DNA from: Bryobacterales bacterium
Lineage (GTDB): Bacteria > Acidobacteriota > Terriglobia > Bryobacterales > Bryobacteraceae
Assembly: GCA_003132865.1 (NCBI GenBank)
Contig: PKYZ01000897.1
Coordinates: 1 to 8,072 of the forward strand
Length of the DNA: 8,072 nucleotides
Reading direction: 5' to 3'
Under the pieces are notes generated by a model. The model did no database searches. It saw nothing but the letters and a program-made list of their open reading frames with translations, and had not been told where the DNA came from. A program made the translations under genes and the position numbers. Below are positions 1-7,031 of this stretch, piece by piece. Positions within the stretch are counted from its first letter, which is position 1. Every line of letters begins with the position of its first letter.

Positions 1-826
1 ACACTTTTCGGATAGGAGCCCCCAAGAGCGGCAGGGCGTTGTCCGGTTCACCCAGCGCCATGTACACTTTCCCTGCCTGGAACAGCGCTTCTGCAAGCTT
101 CGGGTGCAGATTCACTGCGTTCTCTGCGTGGGACAGAGCCGGACCCATTTTGCCCTGGCAGTAGGCGGCCCAACTAGCGGCCAAGTAAGAGCGAGCGGCG
201 TCCTCCGGGTCATCTGCTTTGGCGTAGCGGGCAGCGAGAAGGAAATACTCTTCTGCCTTTGAGAGATCCAACAACCCCAAGTCACCCGAAATGCTACCAA
301 GGCGGACCGTACCGACGAGGCTGTAATACCTCCATTCCAGCTTGTGCTTCGCGATTGCTTTTTCCGCCTCCTCAAGCGCCTCCGGATACAGGCCTCGTCG
401 CAGCGCCTCTCGCGCATTCTGGAAATATTCATTCGCCTCTGTCTGAACCGGTGTCTTGGCTAGCTTTACAAGTTCGGAAACCGCGCTGTTCAGGCGAGTC
501 ATGTGATTCAGCATTTCGCCGAATTCCCACTGGAACGTGGCGTTCAGCTCAGTAACGCCACGGCCCACGTCCTGGATTTCCCACGAAAGCTGCTCGAACC
601 CCTCCTGCGTGACCTGCGCGACCTTGCCGAATCCGGTTTCCATCATGCGGATACTCTCTCTGGCAAGAGCCTCTTGCGAGGCAATCAACTCTCGCGTCTG
701 CTTCGCGACCGATAGGTTAACCGCCTTGGCGGCTTTCTGCTGCGCGCCCTTGACATCGGACACGAAGCTCTTGGCCTGGAGGTATTGGAGGTAAGTTAGA
801 CCGCTTCCGTAATAGTAAGTGGACAT
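1..826 (-). CDS. TPR-repeat protein with N-terminal coiled-coil-like region, 3' end beyond the window
   Basis: The frame runs from an ATG at 826-824 down to base 1 without a stop, giving 275 residues; the C-terminus lies outside the window. It begins MSTYYYGSGLTYLQYLQAKS. Residues about 20-125 are polar and helix-rich, with no membrane segment or signal peptide, and look like a coiled coil or long helical bundle. From about 131 there are TPR-like helix pairs: 131-164 (ANEYFQNAREALRRGLYPEA), 188-203, 209-242 (ending NAVNLHP) and 243-275 (AEALFQAGKVYMALGE). TPRs bind proteins, so a cytosolic scaffold or sensor role is an inference; no enzymatic domain is visible. The gene is near 53% G+C in sampled blocks, against about 65-75% in neighbours, which suggests acquisition by transfer. 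It is separated from the rsmE operon by 91 nt and probably has its own promoter. I do not recognise a named family. Confidence 0.85.
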   Translation of the reverse strand, partial: MSTYYYGSGLTYLQYLQAKSFVSDVKGAQQKAAKAVNLSVAKQTRELIASQEALARESIRMMETGFGKVAQVTQEGFEQLSWEIQDVGRGVTELNATFQWEFGEMLNHMTRLNSAVSELVKLAKTPVQTEANEYFQNAREALRRGLYPEALEEAEKAIAKHKLEWRYYSLVGTVRLGSISGDLGLLDLSKAEEYFLLAARYAKADDPEDAARSYLAASWAAYCQGKMGPALSHAENAVNLHPKLAEALFQAGKVYMALGEPDNALPLLGAPIRKV

Positions 827-917
827 GGGCTCGATGGCCTCATGTACAGCTATAGCACGGAATTTGCAGCGTTTCCAGTAAGCGGTGCGTTAAGAACTCC
901 GCTAGAGGCTTAGCCCC
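827..917 (-). promoter_or_regulatory. Intergenic gap with possible promoter for the TPR gene
   Basis: Read on the minus strand, this gap holds TGCTATAGC, an extended -10-like element (TG-N-TATAGC, the hexamer being the complement of 849-854). It lies about 22 nt before the ATG at 826. No convincing -35 hexamer is found at the right distance. There is no strong Shine-Dalgarno: only GAGG about 12 nt before the ATG. The low-GC character of this patch fits a promoter, but the call is weak. No clear intrinsic terminator for the upstream operon is visible. Confidence 0.3.
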
Positions 918-1658
918 TCACCGCCCGCTAGCCAGCCGATCGGCGAGCAGCGGCGGAAGGCCGGCGCGCCGGATCTTCTCCTGCGCTTTCCGCACATCGT
1001 ACGGCATCCGGTAGAAGATCAGAAAACTCTCCTCCGTGTTGTACAGCACGTAGCCCGCGCGCGGATCGCCGTCTCTGGGCTGGCCCACCGAACCGGGATT
1101 GATAATGTAAGCGCAATCCGGATCCAATTCCAGCATCTGGCGCTCTTCCGCCGCGGGCGTCTTCCCGATAACCTCCACGCGCGCATGGTTCCAGATGAAG
1201 CCGCCCTGCAGGTGCGTGTGTCCGAAAAACGTCAGCGGCGTCTCCAGATAGTCGAACACCAACCCTGCGTCGGCCACGCCTAGAATGTATTCGTCTTCAT
1301 CCAGGGGCGAGCCGTGCACCATCTGGAAACCGTCGAACGTCAGCGGTCCTCTGGGCAGATTGCGGATATAGTCTGCGTTCTCCGGCGTCAGTTCGCGATG
1401 CGTCCAAACGGCCGCGGCGCGCGCCACCGGATTGAACCACTCCAGGTCGTCGAGTCCCACGGAAGCCTTGTCGTGATTGCCCCTGACCACCCCCGCCGCG
1501 TGCGTGCGCACCCACTCGGTCACCGCGTTGGGATCCGCGCCGTAGCCGATCAGGTCGCCGCAGCAAAGCACCTGGTCGTACTTGCCCGCGGCATGCTCCA
1601 GCGCCGCTTCCAAGCCTTCCCAGTTGGCGTGTATGTCGCTCAGGATCAGGTATCGCAC
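918..1658 (-). CDS. Soluble metallophosphoesterase (YfcE-like calcineurin superfamily)
   Basis: This is a complete 246-residue cytosolic protein. All superfamily metal-ligand motifs are present in order: D8-I-H10, G34-D35, G60-N61-H62-D63, H115 in VHGSP, and G146-H-T-H149. A PGSVGQPRDGDPRAGY segment near residues 188-203 is typical of the YfcE/phosphodiesterase branch. These enzymes use a two-metal centre to hydrolyse phosphomono- or diesters; the substrate cannot be read from the sequence. The start is GTG (1658-1656), chosen because it places the first motif at residue 8 as in relatives. It begins 8 nt after the stop of the upstream membrane metallophosphoesterase, so co-transcription and probably coupled translation are expected; the Shine-Dalgarno is poor. 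A diadenosine-polyphosphate hydrolase or cyclic-nucleotide phosphodiesterase role is possible but unproven. Confidence 0.92.
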   Translation of the reverse strand: MRYLILSDIHANWEGLEAALEHAAGKYDQVLCCGDLIGYGADPNAVTEWVRTHAAGVVRGNHDKASVGLDDLEWFNPVARAAAVWTHRELTPENADYIRNLPRGPLTFDGFQMVHGSPLDEDEYILGVADAGLVFDYLETPLTFFGHTHLQGGFIWNHARVEVIGKTPAAEERQMLELDPDCAYIINPGSVGQPRDGDPRAGYVLYNTEESFLIFYRMPYDVRKAQEKIRRAGLPPLLADRLASGR

Positions 1659-1666
1659 ACCGGCGC

Positions 1667-2830
1667 TTATGCCTTTCTCAAGCGCAGCAGCGCTATCTCG
1701 GGTGGCGCGCCGATACGCGCGGGGATGCCAATAGTGCCTATGCCGCGCGTGACATACTCCGCAGCCGCGCCGCGCCGGTACAATCCATACACGAACGGCG
1801 TAAAGAACCGCGCCGCATTGATGGCCTGGTGCAGGATCTCCACCGTTACTTGGCCGCCGTGAGTGTGGCCCGCCAGCGTCAAATCGTATCCTTTCTCAAC
1901 CGCCACCGGAAAGACGTCGGGATTGTGCGACAGCAGCAAGTTGTAGGCGCCGGGGAGCACCAGGCGCTCGGCGCCCCGCAGATAGTCCCGGCCGGACCGC
2001 TGGTAATCCACGCCGGCCACGTTCAGCACTGCGCCGCCAAAGCGCAGAGGCTGCGCGCGTCCGCGCAGAAACAGAATGCCCAGGCGCGCGCCTTCGCGTT
2101 CGGTGAGATTCTCGACCATGGCGTAGTCCTCGTGATTCCCCATGCATCCGAGAATGCCGGCGTCTGCGCGCAAGCGGGCGAGCTGCCGCAGACAAGCGTC
2201 CAGAGGATCGCCGGCCGCGGTAATCAGGTCGCCTGTGACCAGCGCCAGGTGCGGGCGCAGTTCGTTGGCGCTATCGATCACGCGCGCCAGATCCTTCTCG
2301 CTCAGGAAAGCGCTCAGATGGATATCGCTCAAATGCAAGAGGCGCAGTCCATCCAGGCCGTCGGGGAGATTGGGAACCGGGATCTCCACTTCCCGCACGT
2401 GGAAATCCAGGCGCTCGATGAGCGCACCGTAACCCACGACCGCGAACGGCGCGGCCAGCAGCGCGCTTCCCGTGACGTTGAGCAGCCGGCGGCGCGACGG
2501 ATCGAAAGTGGGACCCCAGAACCTTCGGCCTAGAAATCGCACGGCGCGGTAAGCCAGGTATCCGGCGGTGGAACCGAAGAGCCAAATCTGCGACACCGCC
2601 CCGGCTACTTGCGAAGGGCTGGCCGGCAGCTTGTACCGGCTCGCAAGGTAGGAGAAGCCTGCCGCGAATGCCACGGCCATGAGGACGTAGAAGGCCGCCA
2701 CGGCCCAGCGCGCGACCGTCACCGCGCGCGCGGAGAACTTGCGTCCGGCGGCGGCCAGGAATTGCCGGCTCATGTGCCACTGCGTGAGGATGACGATGAA
2801 TATGGCTAGCAGATCGAAAGGAGTGCGCAA
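1667..2830 (-). CDS. Membrane-anchored metallophosphoesterase (YkuE-like)
   Basis: The protein has 387 residues. The N-terminal 140 or so are hydrophobic, with likely membrane segments around 5-19, 40-62, 78-97 and 120-137. The catalytic calcineurin-like domain follows: D169-I-H171 in LSDIHLS, G200-D201, G231-N-H-E234, S301-H302-N, and G321-H-T-H324-GGQ. This architecture matches YkuE-type enzymes. Some relatives act on lipid or nucleotide-sugar phosphates near the membrane, so a cell-envelope role is inferred, not shown. The start is TTG at 2830-2828, preceded by AGGGAAG; the TTG keeps the first hydrophobic helix, whereas the next ATG (residue 20) would cut it. It follows rsmE by 10 nt and precedes the small metallophosphoesterase by 8 nt, placing two different phosphoesterases in one operon. 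Confidence 0.9.
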   Translation of the reverse strand: MRTPFDLLAIFIVILTQWHMSRQFLAAAGRKFSARAVTVARWAVAAFYVLMAVAFAAGFSYLASRYKLPASPSQVAGAVSQIWLFGSTAGYLAYRAVRFLGRRFWGPTFDPSRRRLLNVTGSALLAAPFAVVGYGALIERLDFHVREVEIPVPNLPDGLDGLRLLHLSDIHLSAFLSEKDLARVIDSANELRPHLALVTGDLITAAGDPLDACLRQLARLRADAGILGCMGNHEDYAMVENLTEREGARLGILFLRGRAQPLRFGGAVLNVAGVDYQRSGRDYLRGAERLVLPGAYNLLLSHNPDVFPVAVEKGYDLTLAGHTHGGQVTVEILHQAINAARFFTPFVYGLYRRGAAAEYVTRGIGTIGIPARIGAPPEIALLRLRKA

Positions 2831-2840
2831 GAAAGCTTCC

Positions 2841-3590
2841 CTACGCTTTTAATTCTAGCTGAGATGCCCACCACGCATGGGTGACGATGGCGGCGGCGGC
2901 GATGGCGGCGGTTTCGGCCCGCAGGATCAGGGGTCCGAGCGAGACCGGCGTCCATCCGGCGGCGGTGGCAGCGGCCCTTTCCGCGTCCGTCCAGCCGCCT
3001 TCTGGACCGGTCGCGAGCGCAACGGCATCCGACCTGCGGCGCTCCCCGTACGGAGGGATGGCGGCAGCGAGCGACGTCGCGCCGGGCTTCTCGTCCAGGA
3101 AATAGCGGAGGCTCGTGCCCGCCGCGATGGCCGTGGCCAGTGGCTGCGGTTCGCAGATATCAGGCGGGCCCAGACGGCGCGCCTGCTGGCTGCTCTCGTG
3201 CGCGATGCGCCGCCAGCGCTCGACCCGTTTGCGGGCGGCTTCCAGGAGTCCCTTCTCGCTGCGCGCGGCGTTTACGGGAACGATGGCCGCAACGCCCAGT
3301 TCGGCGGCTTTCTCGACCAGCCACTCGAAACGATCGAACTTGACGAGGGCGGCGTAGAGCGTCAGGCGCACGGGCGCAGGCGGCGTGTCCAGCGCTTCGA
3401 CGACGCGGAAGATCACGCGTTCCTTTTCCACGGCGGCGATCTCGGCCAGATAGACGCTAGCGCCGTCGGAGACTTCGTATTGTTGTCCGGGTTCGGCGCG
3501 CAGCACGCGGGCGAGATGGCGGGCATCCTCGCCGCGCAATTCGGCGGCGTTATCGCGGACGCGTTCGACCAGGAACCGGCGGCGGGCCAT
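2841..3590 (-). CDS. rsmE: 16S rRNA (uracil-1498-N3)-methyltransferase RsmE
   Basis: A complete 249-residue protein of normal family length. RsmE uses S-adenosylmethionine to methylate N3 of U1498 in 16S rRNA on the assembled 30S subunit. Residues 1-70 form the N-terminal PUA-like RNA-binding part (RFLVERV, then a HLARVLRAEPGQ stretch). The C-terminal SPOUT/trefoil-knot domain shows its hallmarks: KFDRFEWLVEKAAELGV (84-100), ESSQQARR (132-139), GPEGGW (195-200) and LGPLILRAETA (218-228), the last two forming the cofactor-binding knot. It is the first gene of a minus-strand operon with two metallophosphoesterases and is divergent from padR. The ATG at 3590 gives the canonical N-terminus; no good Shine-Dalgarno is visible. 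The usual neighbour prmA is absent. Confidence 0.95.
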   Translation of the reverse strand: MARRRFLVERVRDNAAELRGEDARHLARVLRAEPGQQYEVSDGASVYLAEIAAVEKERVIFRVVEALDTPPAPVRLTLYAALVKFDRFEWLVEKAAELGVAAIVPVNAARSEKGLLEAARKRVERWRRIAHESSQQARRLGPPDICEPQPLATAIAAGTSLRYFLDEKPGATSLAAAIPPYGERRRSDAVALATGPEGGWTDAERAAATAAGWTPVSLGPLILRAETAAIAAAAIVTHAWWASQLELKA

Positions 3591-3649
3591 GTGACGATGT
3601 TCGCACGGCGGAGGCTCGGCGCGATCGTAGGGTCTCCCCGCGTGGCGTA

Positions 3650-3688
3650 GCGACGATCGGCGACGATCAGCGACATCAGCGACGATCG
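3650..3688. repeat. Four-unit direct repeat, 9-10 bp, consensus GCGACGATCR
   Basis: The units read GCGACGATCG (3650-3659), GCGACGATCA (3660-3669), GCGACATCA (3670-3678, one base shorter) and GCGACGATCG (3679-3688). A CGATCG palindrome lies in the first and last units. The spacing is about one helical turn, so a protein could bind all copies on one face. It ends 2 bp before the padR -35 box. It could be an upstream regulatory array or simply a slippage-prone minisatellite; function is unknown. Confidence 0.8.
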
Positions 3689-3690
3689 GC

Positions 3691-3726
3691 TTGACGTATA
3701 GATTATCTTCATATAGATTATCTCCA
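3691..3726 (+). promoter_or_regulatory. padR promoter overlapped by tandem 15-bp operator-like repeat
   Basis: A -35 box TTGACG (3691-3696) is followed after 17 bp by a -10-like TAGATT (3714-3719, 4 of 6 to consensus). Covering the spacer, the -10 and the predicted start site are two tandem copies TATAGATTATCTTCA (3697-3711) and TATAGATTATCTCCA (3712-3726), with 14 of 15 bases identical. Transcription should begin around 3726-3728, at the ATG itself, so the mRNA is probably leaderless. PadR proteins commonly repress their own operon through AT-rich sites such as this, so autoregulation is a reasonable inference. Confidence 0.65.
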
Positions 3727-3727
3727 T

Positions 3728-4060
3728 ATGGATCTGCTGCAAGGAACGCTCGACATGTTGGTGCTCCGGACGCTTCTCGCCGGCCCCCTTCACGGCTACG
3801 GAATCGCCAAGAACATTCGCAGCACCTCCAACGAGGCCCTCGATATTGAGTTCGGCTCGCTCTATCCCGCGTTGAAGCGGATCGAAGCCAAAGGCTGGAT
3901 CGCGTCCGCGTGGGAGACGTCCGAGCACAATCGCCGCGCCAAGTATTACAAGCTCACCGCGGCAGGCCGGAAGCATCTGGTACGGGAGCACTCGAAGTGG
4001 GCTGACTTCGTGAGCGCGGTGGGACGAATTATGGGTACCTTGCCGGAGGTGAAAGGATGA
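3728..4060 (+). CDS. PadR-family transcriptional repressor
   Basis: A complete 110-residue, single-domain PadR protein. The N-terminus DLLQGTLDMLVLRTL and LHGYGIAKNI (21-30) are the family signature of the first winged-helix helices. GSLYPALKRIEAKGW (43-57) is the recognition helix region, and NRRAKYYKLTAAGRKHL (68-84) is the beta-wing. A short C-terminal helix (88-104) would mediate dimerisation, as in the small PadR-s2 type. The ATG at 3728 matches the family N-terminus exactly, and there is no Shine-Dalgarno before it. The stop overlaps the permease start as ATGA, so the two form one operon. In Acidobacteriota such short PadR genes typically precede ADOP permeases and probably sense the stress or compound that the permease responds to; the ligand is unknown. 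Confidence 0.95.
   Translation: MDLLQGTLDMLVLRTLLAGPLHGYGIAKNIRSTSNEALDIEFGSLYPALKRIEAKGWIASAWETSEHNRRAKYYKLTAAGRKHLVREHSKWADFVSAVGRIMGTLPEVKG
4045..4050 (+). promoter_or_regulatory. Strong Shine-Dalgarno for the permease inside padR
   Basis: GGAGGT lies within the last codons of padR, 6 nt before the permease ATG at 4057. With the ATGA overlap (4057-4060) it indicates translational coupling. The contrast with padR, which has no Shine-Dalgarno, supports leaderless initiation of padR. Confidence 0.8.
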
Positions 4061-6688
4061 CGATCTGGAATCGGCTCAAATATCTGTGGCCGGCGCGGCG
4101 CCGCCAGGAAGAGCGCGAGATGCGGGAGGAGTTGGGATCGCTCACCGCTATAGCGGGCAGCAAGGAACTCGGCAACCTCACGCTGGCGATGGAGGACGTT
4201 CGGGCAACCTGGGGCTGGACGTGGCTCGACGGTATTCTTGCGGACATCCGCTATTCACTCCGCGCGCTGCGCAGACAGCCCGCATTTGTCGCGGTGGCGG
4301 TGCTCTCACTCGCTCTCGCCATCGGCGCGAACAGCGCGATCTTCAGCTTCGCCGACGCGCTGCTGTTGCGGCCTCTGCCGGTCGGCAATCCAACGGCTGT
4401 GTTCGACATCGCCAGCACCACACCCGACAATCCCTTTGAAGGCATGTCCTTCCCCGATTACCGCGACCTACGCGACAAAAACCGCTCCTTCACCGGCCTG
4501 GCCGCGTATCGCCTCACAACCCTGGCGGCCGCCGCCAATCCCGCGGCGCCGGCACAGATGCGCTTTGCGAGCCTGGTGAGCGACAACTTCTTTTCTGTCG
4601 CGGGCGTGACGCCTTCAGCCGGCCGCGCGTTTCTGCCCGACGAAGCGGCCGCGTCCGCCCAGCCCGTCGCGATGGTCAGCTACGACTTCTGGCAGCAGAA
4701 TTACGCGGGCGGCCACTCCGCGATCGGCAGCAGCTTGCGCCTCAACGGGATCGTTTTCACGATCGTCGGCGTGGCCCCGGCCTCCTTTACCGGCCTTGAC
4801 CGTCACGTTCGCCCCAGCATCTTCGTTCCCCTCGGGATGGCCCAACGCCTGGACGGCGGGCCGACGGATCCGCTGGAGGATCGCGGACGCCACGATCTGG
4901 TAGTGAAGGGTCGATTGAGCGCGGGCGCATCACGGAAATCGGCGCAGGCCGAACTTGCCACTATCGGGGCCGCCCTCGAGCGCGAGTATCCAAAGACGAA
5001 TCGCAACTTGCGCATAACGGTCCGCACGGAACTCGAGCGGCGCGTCCTCGCAGACTCCACAACTGCTCGACCCTCGTCAAGATGCTGATGGGACTAGTGA
5101 CGCTCATTCTGATCATTGCGTGCTCGAACGTCGCGAATCTGTTGCTGGCCCGGGCGCGCACTCGCAGCCGCGAGATCGCCATCCGGCTGTCCATTGGAGC
5201 GGAGCGGAGCCGCTTGGTGCGCCAACTGATGACCGAGAGTCTCATCCTGGCGATGGCGGGTGGCATCGCGGGACTATTAGTCGCATACGGCGGCATTCTG
5301 CTGCTCCAAACGCTCAGCGTGCCGAGCGATCCACCGAATGTGCTGGGCGTACAACTGGATTGGCGCGTTGTCGCAGTTCAGCTTGCTCGCTGCGCTCGGC
5401 GAGTTGTATCTTCTTCGGCTTGGTTCCGGCCTGGCAAACCGCGCGGACGGACTTCGTGAGCGCACTGAAGGCGGGCGGAGGCGGCGCGTACGACAAGCGG
5501 CGCACGTTCGGCCGCGATGCCCTGGTGGCCGGCCAGATCGCGCTGGCGATGGTAGTAGTGATCGCCGCCGGCATGTTTCTCGCGGGCTTCCGCAACATGC
5601 TGGCGTTGCCGCCCGAATTTCGCACCGACCACCTGATCAGCCTGGATACCGCGCCCGTCATGCTGCACTACTCGCCCGAACAGACGAAGGCCTTTTACCG
5701 CCGGCTTGTCGATCGCGTTCGCACGATGGCTGGCGTGGCGGGGGTGGCGATGACCGAGTCGCTGCCGATGTCTCCCTCCCAGACTGTGGTTAGTGTAGTG
5801 CCCGAGGGGTACCAGTTCCCCAAGGGCCAAGAGAAAACCCTCGAGTTCGGCGCCGCTGTGGACGCCGGTTACTTCAGCACCATGAATGTCGAGATCACAC
5901 GCGGGCGCGCTTTCACGGACGACGACCGCGCCGGGTCGCGCCGCGTGGCGATTGTGAACCAGCAGTTTGCGAAGACATATTGGCCGGGCCAGGATGCGAT
6001 CGGAAAGCGGATCCGGGTGGAAAGCATGGACGGCATGGAGGGCCCTGCTGCCGAGGTCGTCGGCGTGGCCAAGACCGGGCACTATCTGCTGGTGAACGAG
6101 GCGCCGGCCCCGTTCGTGTATCTGCCCTACGAGCAGAACCCGCGCTCGCGGATGACCTTAGTGGTGCAATCGGTGGGCGAGGCGGGTGCGCTGGCAAAGC
6201 CCTTGCGCGAGGCGGTTCGATCGATCGACGGCAACGTGCCGGTATTCAACCTGCGGACCGTAGCTACCCTCTACGAAAGCCGCGTGACGGATACTTGGAT
6301 GCAGTATTTCCAAATGGTGGGGACGATGGGATTCATCGGTCTGGCGCTGGCCACGGCCGGGCTCTACGGGCTGGTCGCCTATACGGTGAGCCGCCGCGTG
6401 AAGGAGTTCGGCATACGCGTCGCCGTTGGCGCGACCCGCCTTGACGTTGTGTGGCTCGTCGAGCGCCGCGGGCTGATTCTCGCTGGCGTTGGCATCGCGA
6501 TCGGCGGAGTGCTCACCGCGGCGGCAGCACCCATGCTCGCTGCGGGCTTTCCCGGACTCGGCGTATCGTCCCCCGCTGTGTACGCTCTTGTTCCGCTGGC
6601 GTTGCTGATGGTCGGCGCGGTTGCAAGCTATGTGCCGGCACGGCGGGCCGCGGGGCTGGATCCGCTGCGGGCACTGCGGAACGAATAG
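4057..6688 (+). pseudogene. ADOP-type MacB/FtsX permease broken by three frameshifts
   Basis: The gene opens in frame at 4057 with an ADOP N-terminus (MTIWNRLKYLW, then DIRYSLRALRRQPAF and a membrane helix at residues 76-96), followed by a periplasmic MacB_PCD domain. That frame ends at 5088. The homologous sequence continues in another frame from about 5070 ([20 protein letters not shown], first FtsX core), in a third from 5377 to 5400 (FSLLAALG), and then in a fourth segment from 5399 to the TAG at 6686 ([17 protein letters not shown], a second periplasmic domain and second FtsX core ending VPARRAAGLDPLRALRNE). Restoring one base near 5061-5070 and removing one at 5376 and one near 5398-5401 gives 876 residues, the normal ADOP length. 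No ATPase gene is adjacent, as is usual for this family; transported substrate is unknown. It may be true decay or assembly indels. Confidence 0.88.
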
Positions 6689-6968
6689 CTTCATTTCGTC
6701 GAGAATGTGCGGGCCGTGTATGACGAAAAGGGCTGTGTCGCTAGTTCTGCCGCCGATGACCATAGGGGGTCCGGAATCGGCAACCGCCCCGTATGCGACT
6801 TCCGCCAACGGGCGCAGGGCCGTAGACTCTCCGCACTCCATCCGGAACGTCGAGCATCCTTTTGGCTATCTTCGATTCTCCTCACCTTTGCCGAACGAAA
6901 GGACCACGCGTTGAAGCTGGTCTTGAATCTGGACCGATGCGGGTCGTCGCGAAGCGCGCAAGAAAAAA

Positions 6969-6998
6969 CCCCGGCCCCCAACCCCCGACCCGACCCCC
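6969..6998 (-). other. Potential G-quadruplex tract upstream of ruvA
   Basis: Five C-runs on the plus strand (6969-6972, 6975-6979, 6982-6986, 6989-6991, 6994-6998) are separated by 2-nt linkers. The minus strand therefore has five G-runs of 3-5 with uniform 2-nt loops, a strong quadruplex-forming pattern. It lies on the template strand for ruvA, roughly where a -35 box would sit. Formation and function are not shown. Confidence 0.6.
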
Positions 6999-7016
6999 GG
7001 CGAGCGCAAGCTCGCC
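6999..7016. repeat. Perfect 7-bp inverted repeat with GCAA loop
   Basis: GGCGAGC (6999-7005) pairs with GCTCGCC (7010-7016) around a GCAA tetraloop, which is of the stable GNRA class if transcribed as RNA. No T-run follows (TTACAATAC comes next), so it is not a standard intrinsic terminator for plus-strand transcripts. It abuts the ruvA -10 element and could be a protein site, a REP-like unit, or a barrier to read-through. Confidence 0.6.
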
Positions 7017-7017
7017 T

Positions 7018-7023
7018 TACAAT
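7018..7023 (+). promoter_or_regulatory. Possible ruvA -10 box (TACAAT)
   Basis: TACAAT matches the -10 consensus at 5 of 6 positions and lies 8 nt before the ruvA ATG at 7032. A start site 6-7 nt downstream would fall at about 7030, giving an essentially leaderless transcript. There is no -35 hexamer at 17 bp (C-rich tract and hairpin instead) and no Shine-Dalgarno before the ATG. Confidence 0.4.
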
Positions 7024-7031
7024 ACAGTCTT

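Larger units (their letters stand above)
3591..3727. promoter_or_regulatory. Divergent rsmE/padR control region
   Basis: This 137-bp gap separates the oppositely transcribed rsmE and padR. The padR side carries a TTGACG -35 box and two 15-bp tandem repeats, and the middle holds a cluster of short repeats (both listed separately). On the rsmE side, minus-strand TACGAT (complement of 3624-3629) could serve as a -10, but no -35 is evident. If PadR binds here it may also influence rsmE, but that is speculative. Confidence 0.6.
6689..7031. other. Gene-free stretch between the permease and ruvA
   Basis: These 343 bp contain no recognisable coding sequence on either strand; the frames that cross it give no known motif. 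No clear intrinsic terminator follows the permease. The first two thirds may hold degenerate remnants of an intergenic repeat. The last 65 bp hold an A6 run (6963-6968), a C-rich tract, a perfect hairpin and a TACAAT element, listed separately. Confidence 0.6.

Noticed and set aside
1829..2533. 234-codon plus-strand open frame opposite the membrane metallophosphoesterase
   Set aside because: Its protein has no recognisable motif and is rich in Gln/Ala/Arg, as expected from the antisense of a GC-rich gene; the minus-strand gene has all catalytic motifs.
2877..3650. 257-codon plus-strand open frame opposite rsmE
   Set aside because: Gly/Arg-rich antisense shadow; rsmE on the other strand is unmistakable.
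3650..3688. CRISPR-like array
   Set aside because: Units are 9-10 bp with no spacers; far from CRISPR architecture.
5061..5401. Programmed ribosomal frameshifting in the permease
   Set aside because: Three shifts in two directions would be needed, with no slippery heptamer, spacing or pseudoknot pattern that fits.
6158..6841. 227-codon minus-strand open frame across the permease end and intergenic gap
   Set aside because: Mostly antisense of the second FtsX domain; no motif or ribosome binding site supports it.
6999..7016. Intrinsic terminator after the permease
   Set aside because: The hairpin is perfect but no U-tract follows, and it lies over 300 bp past the permease stop and next to the ruvA start.
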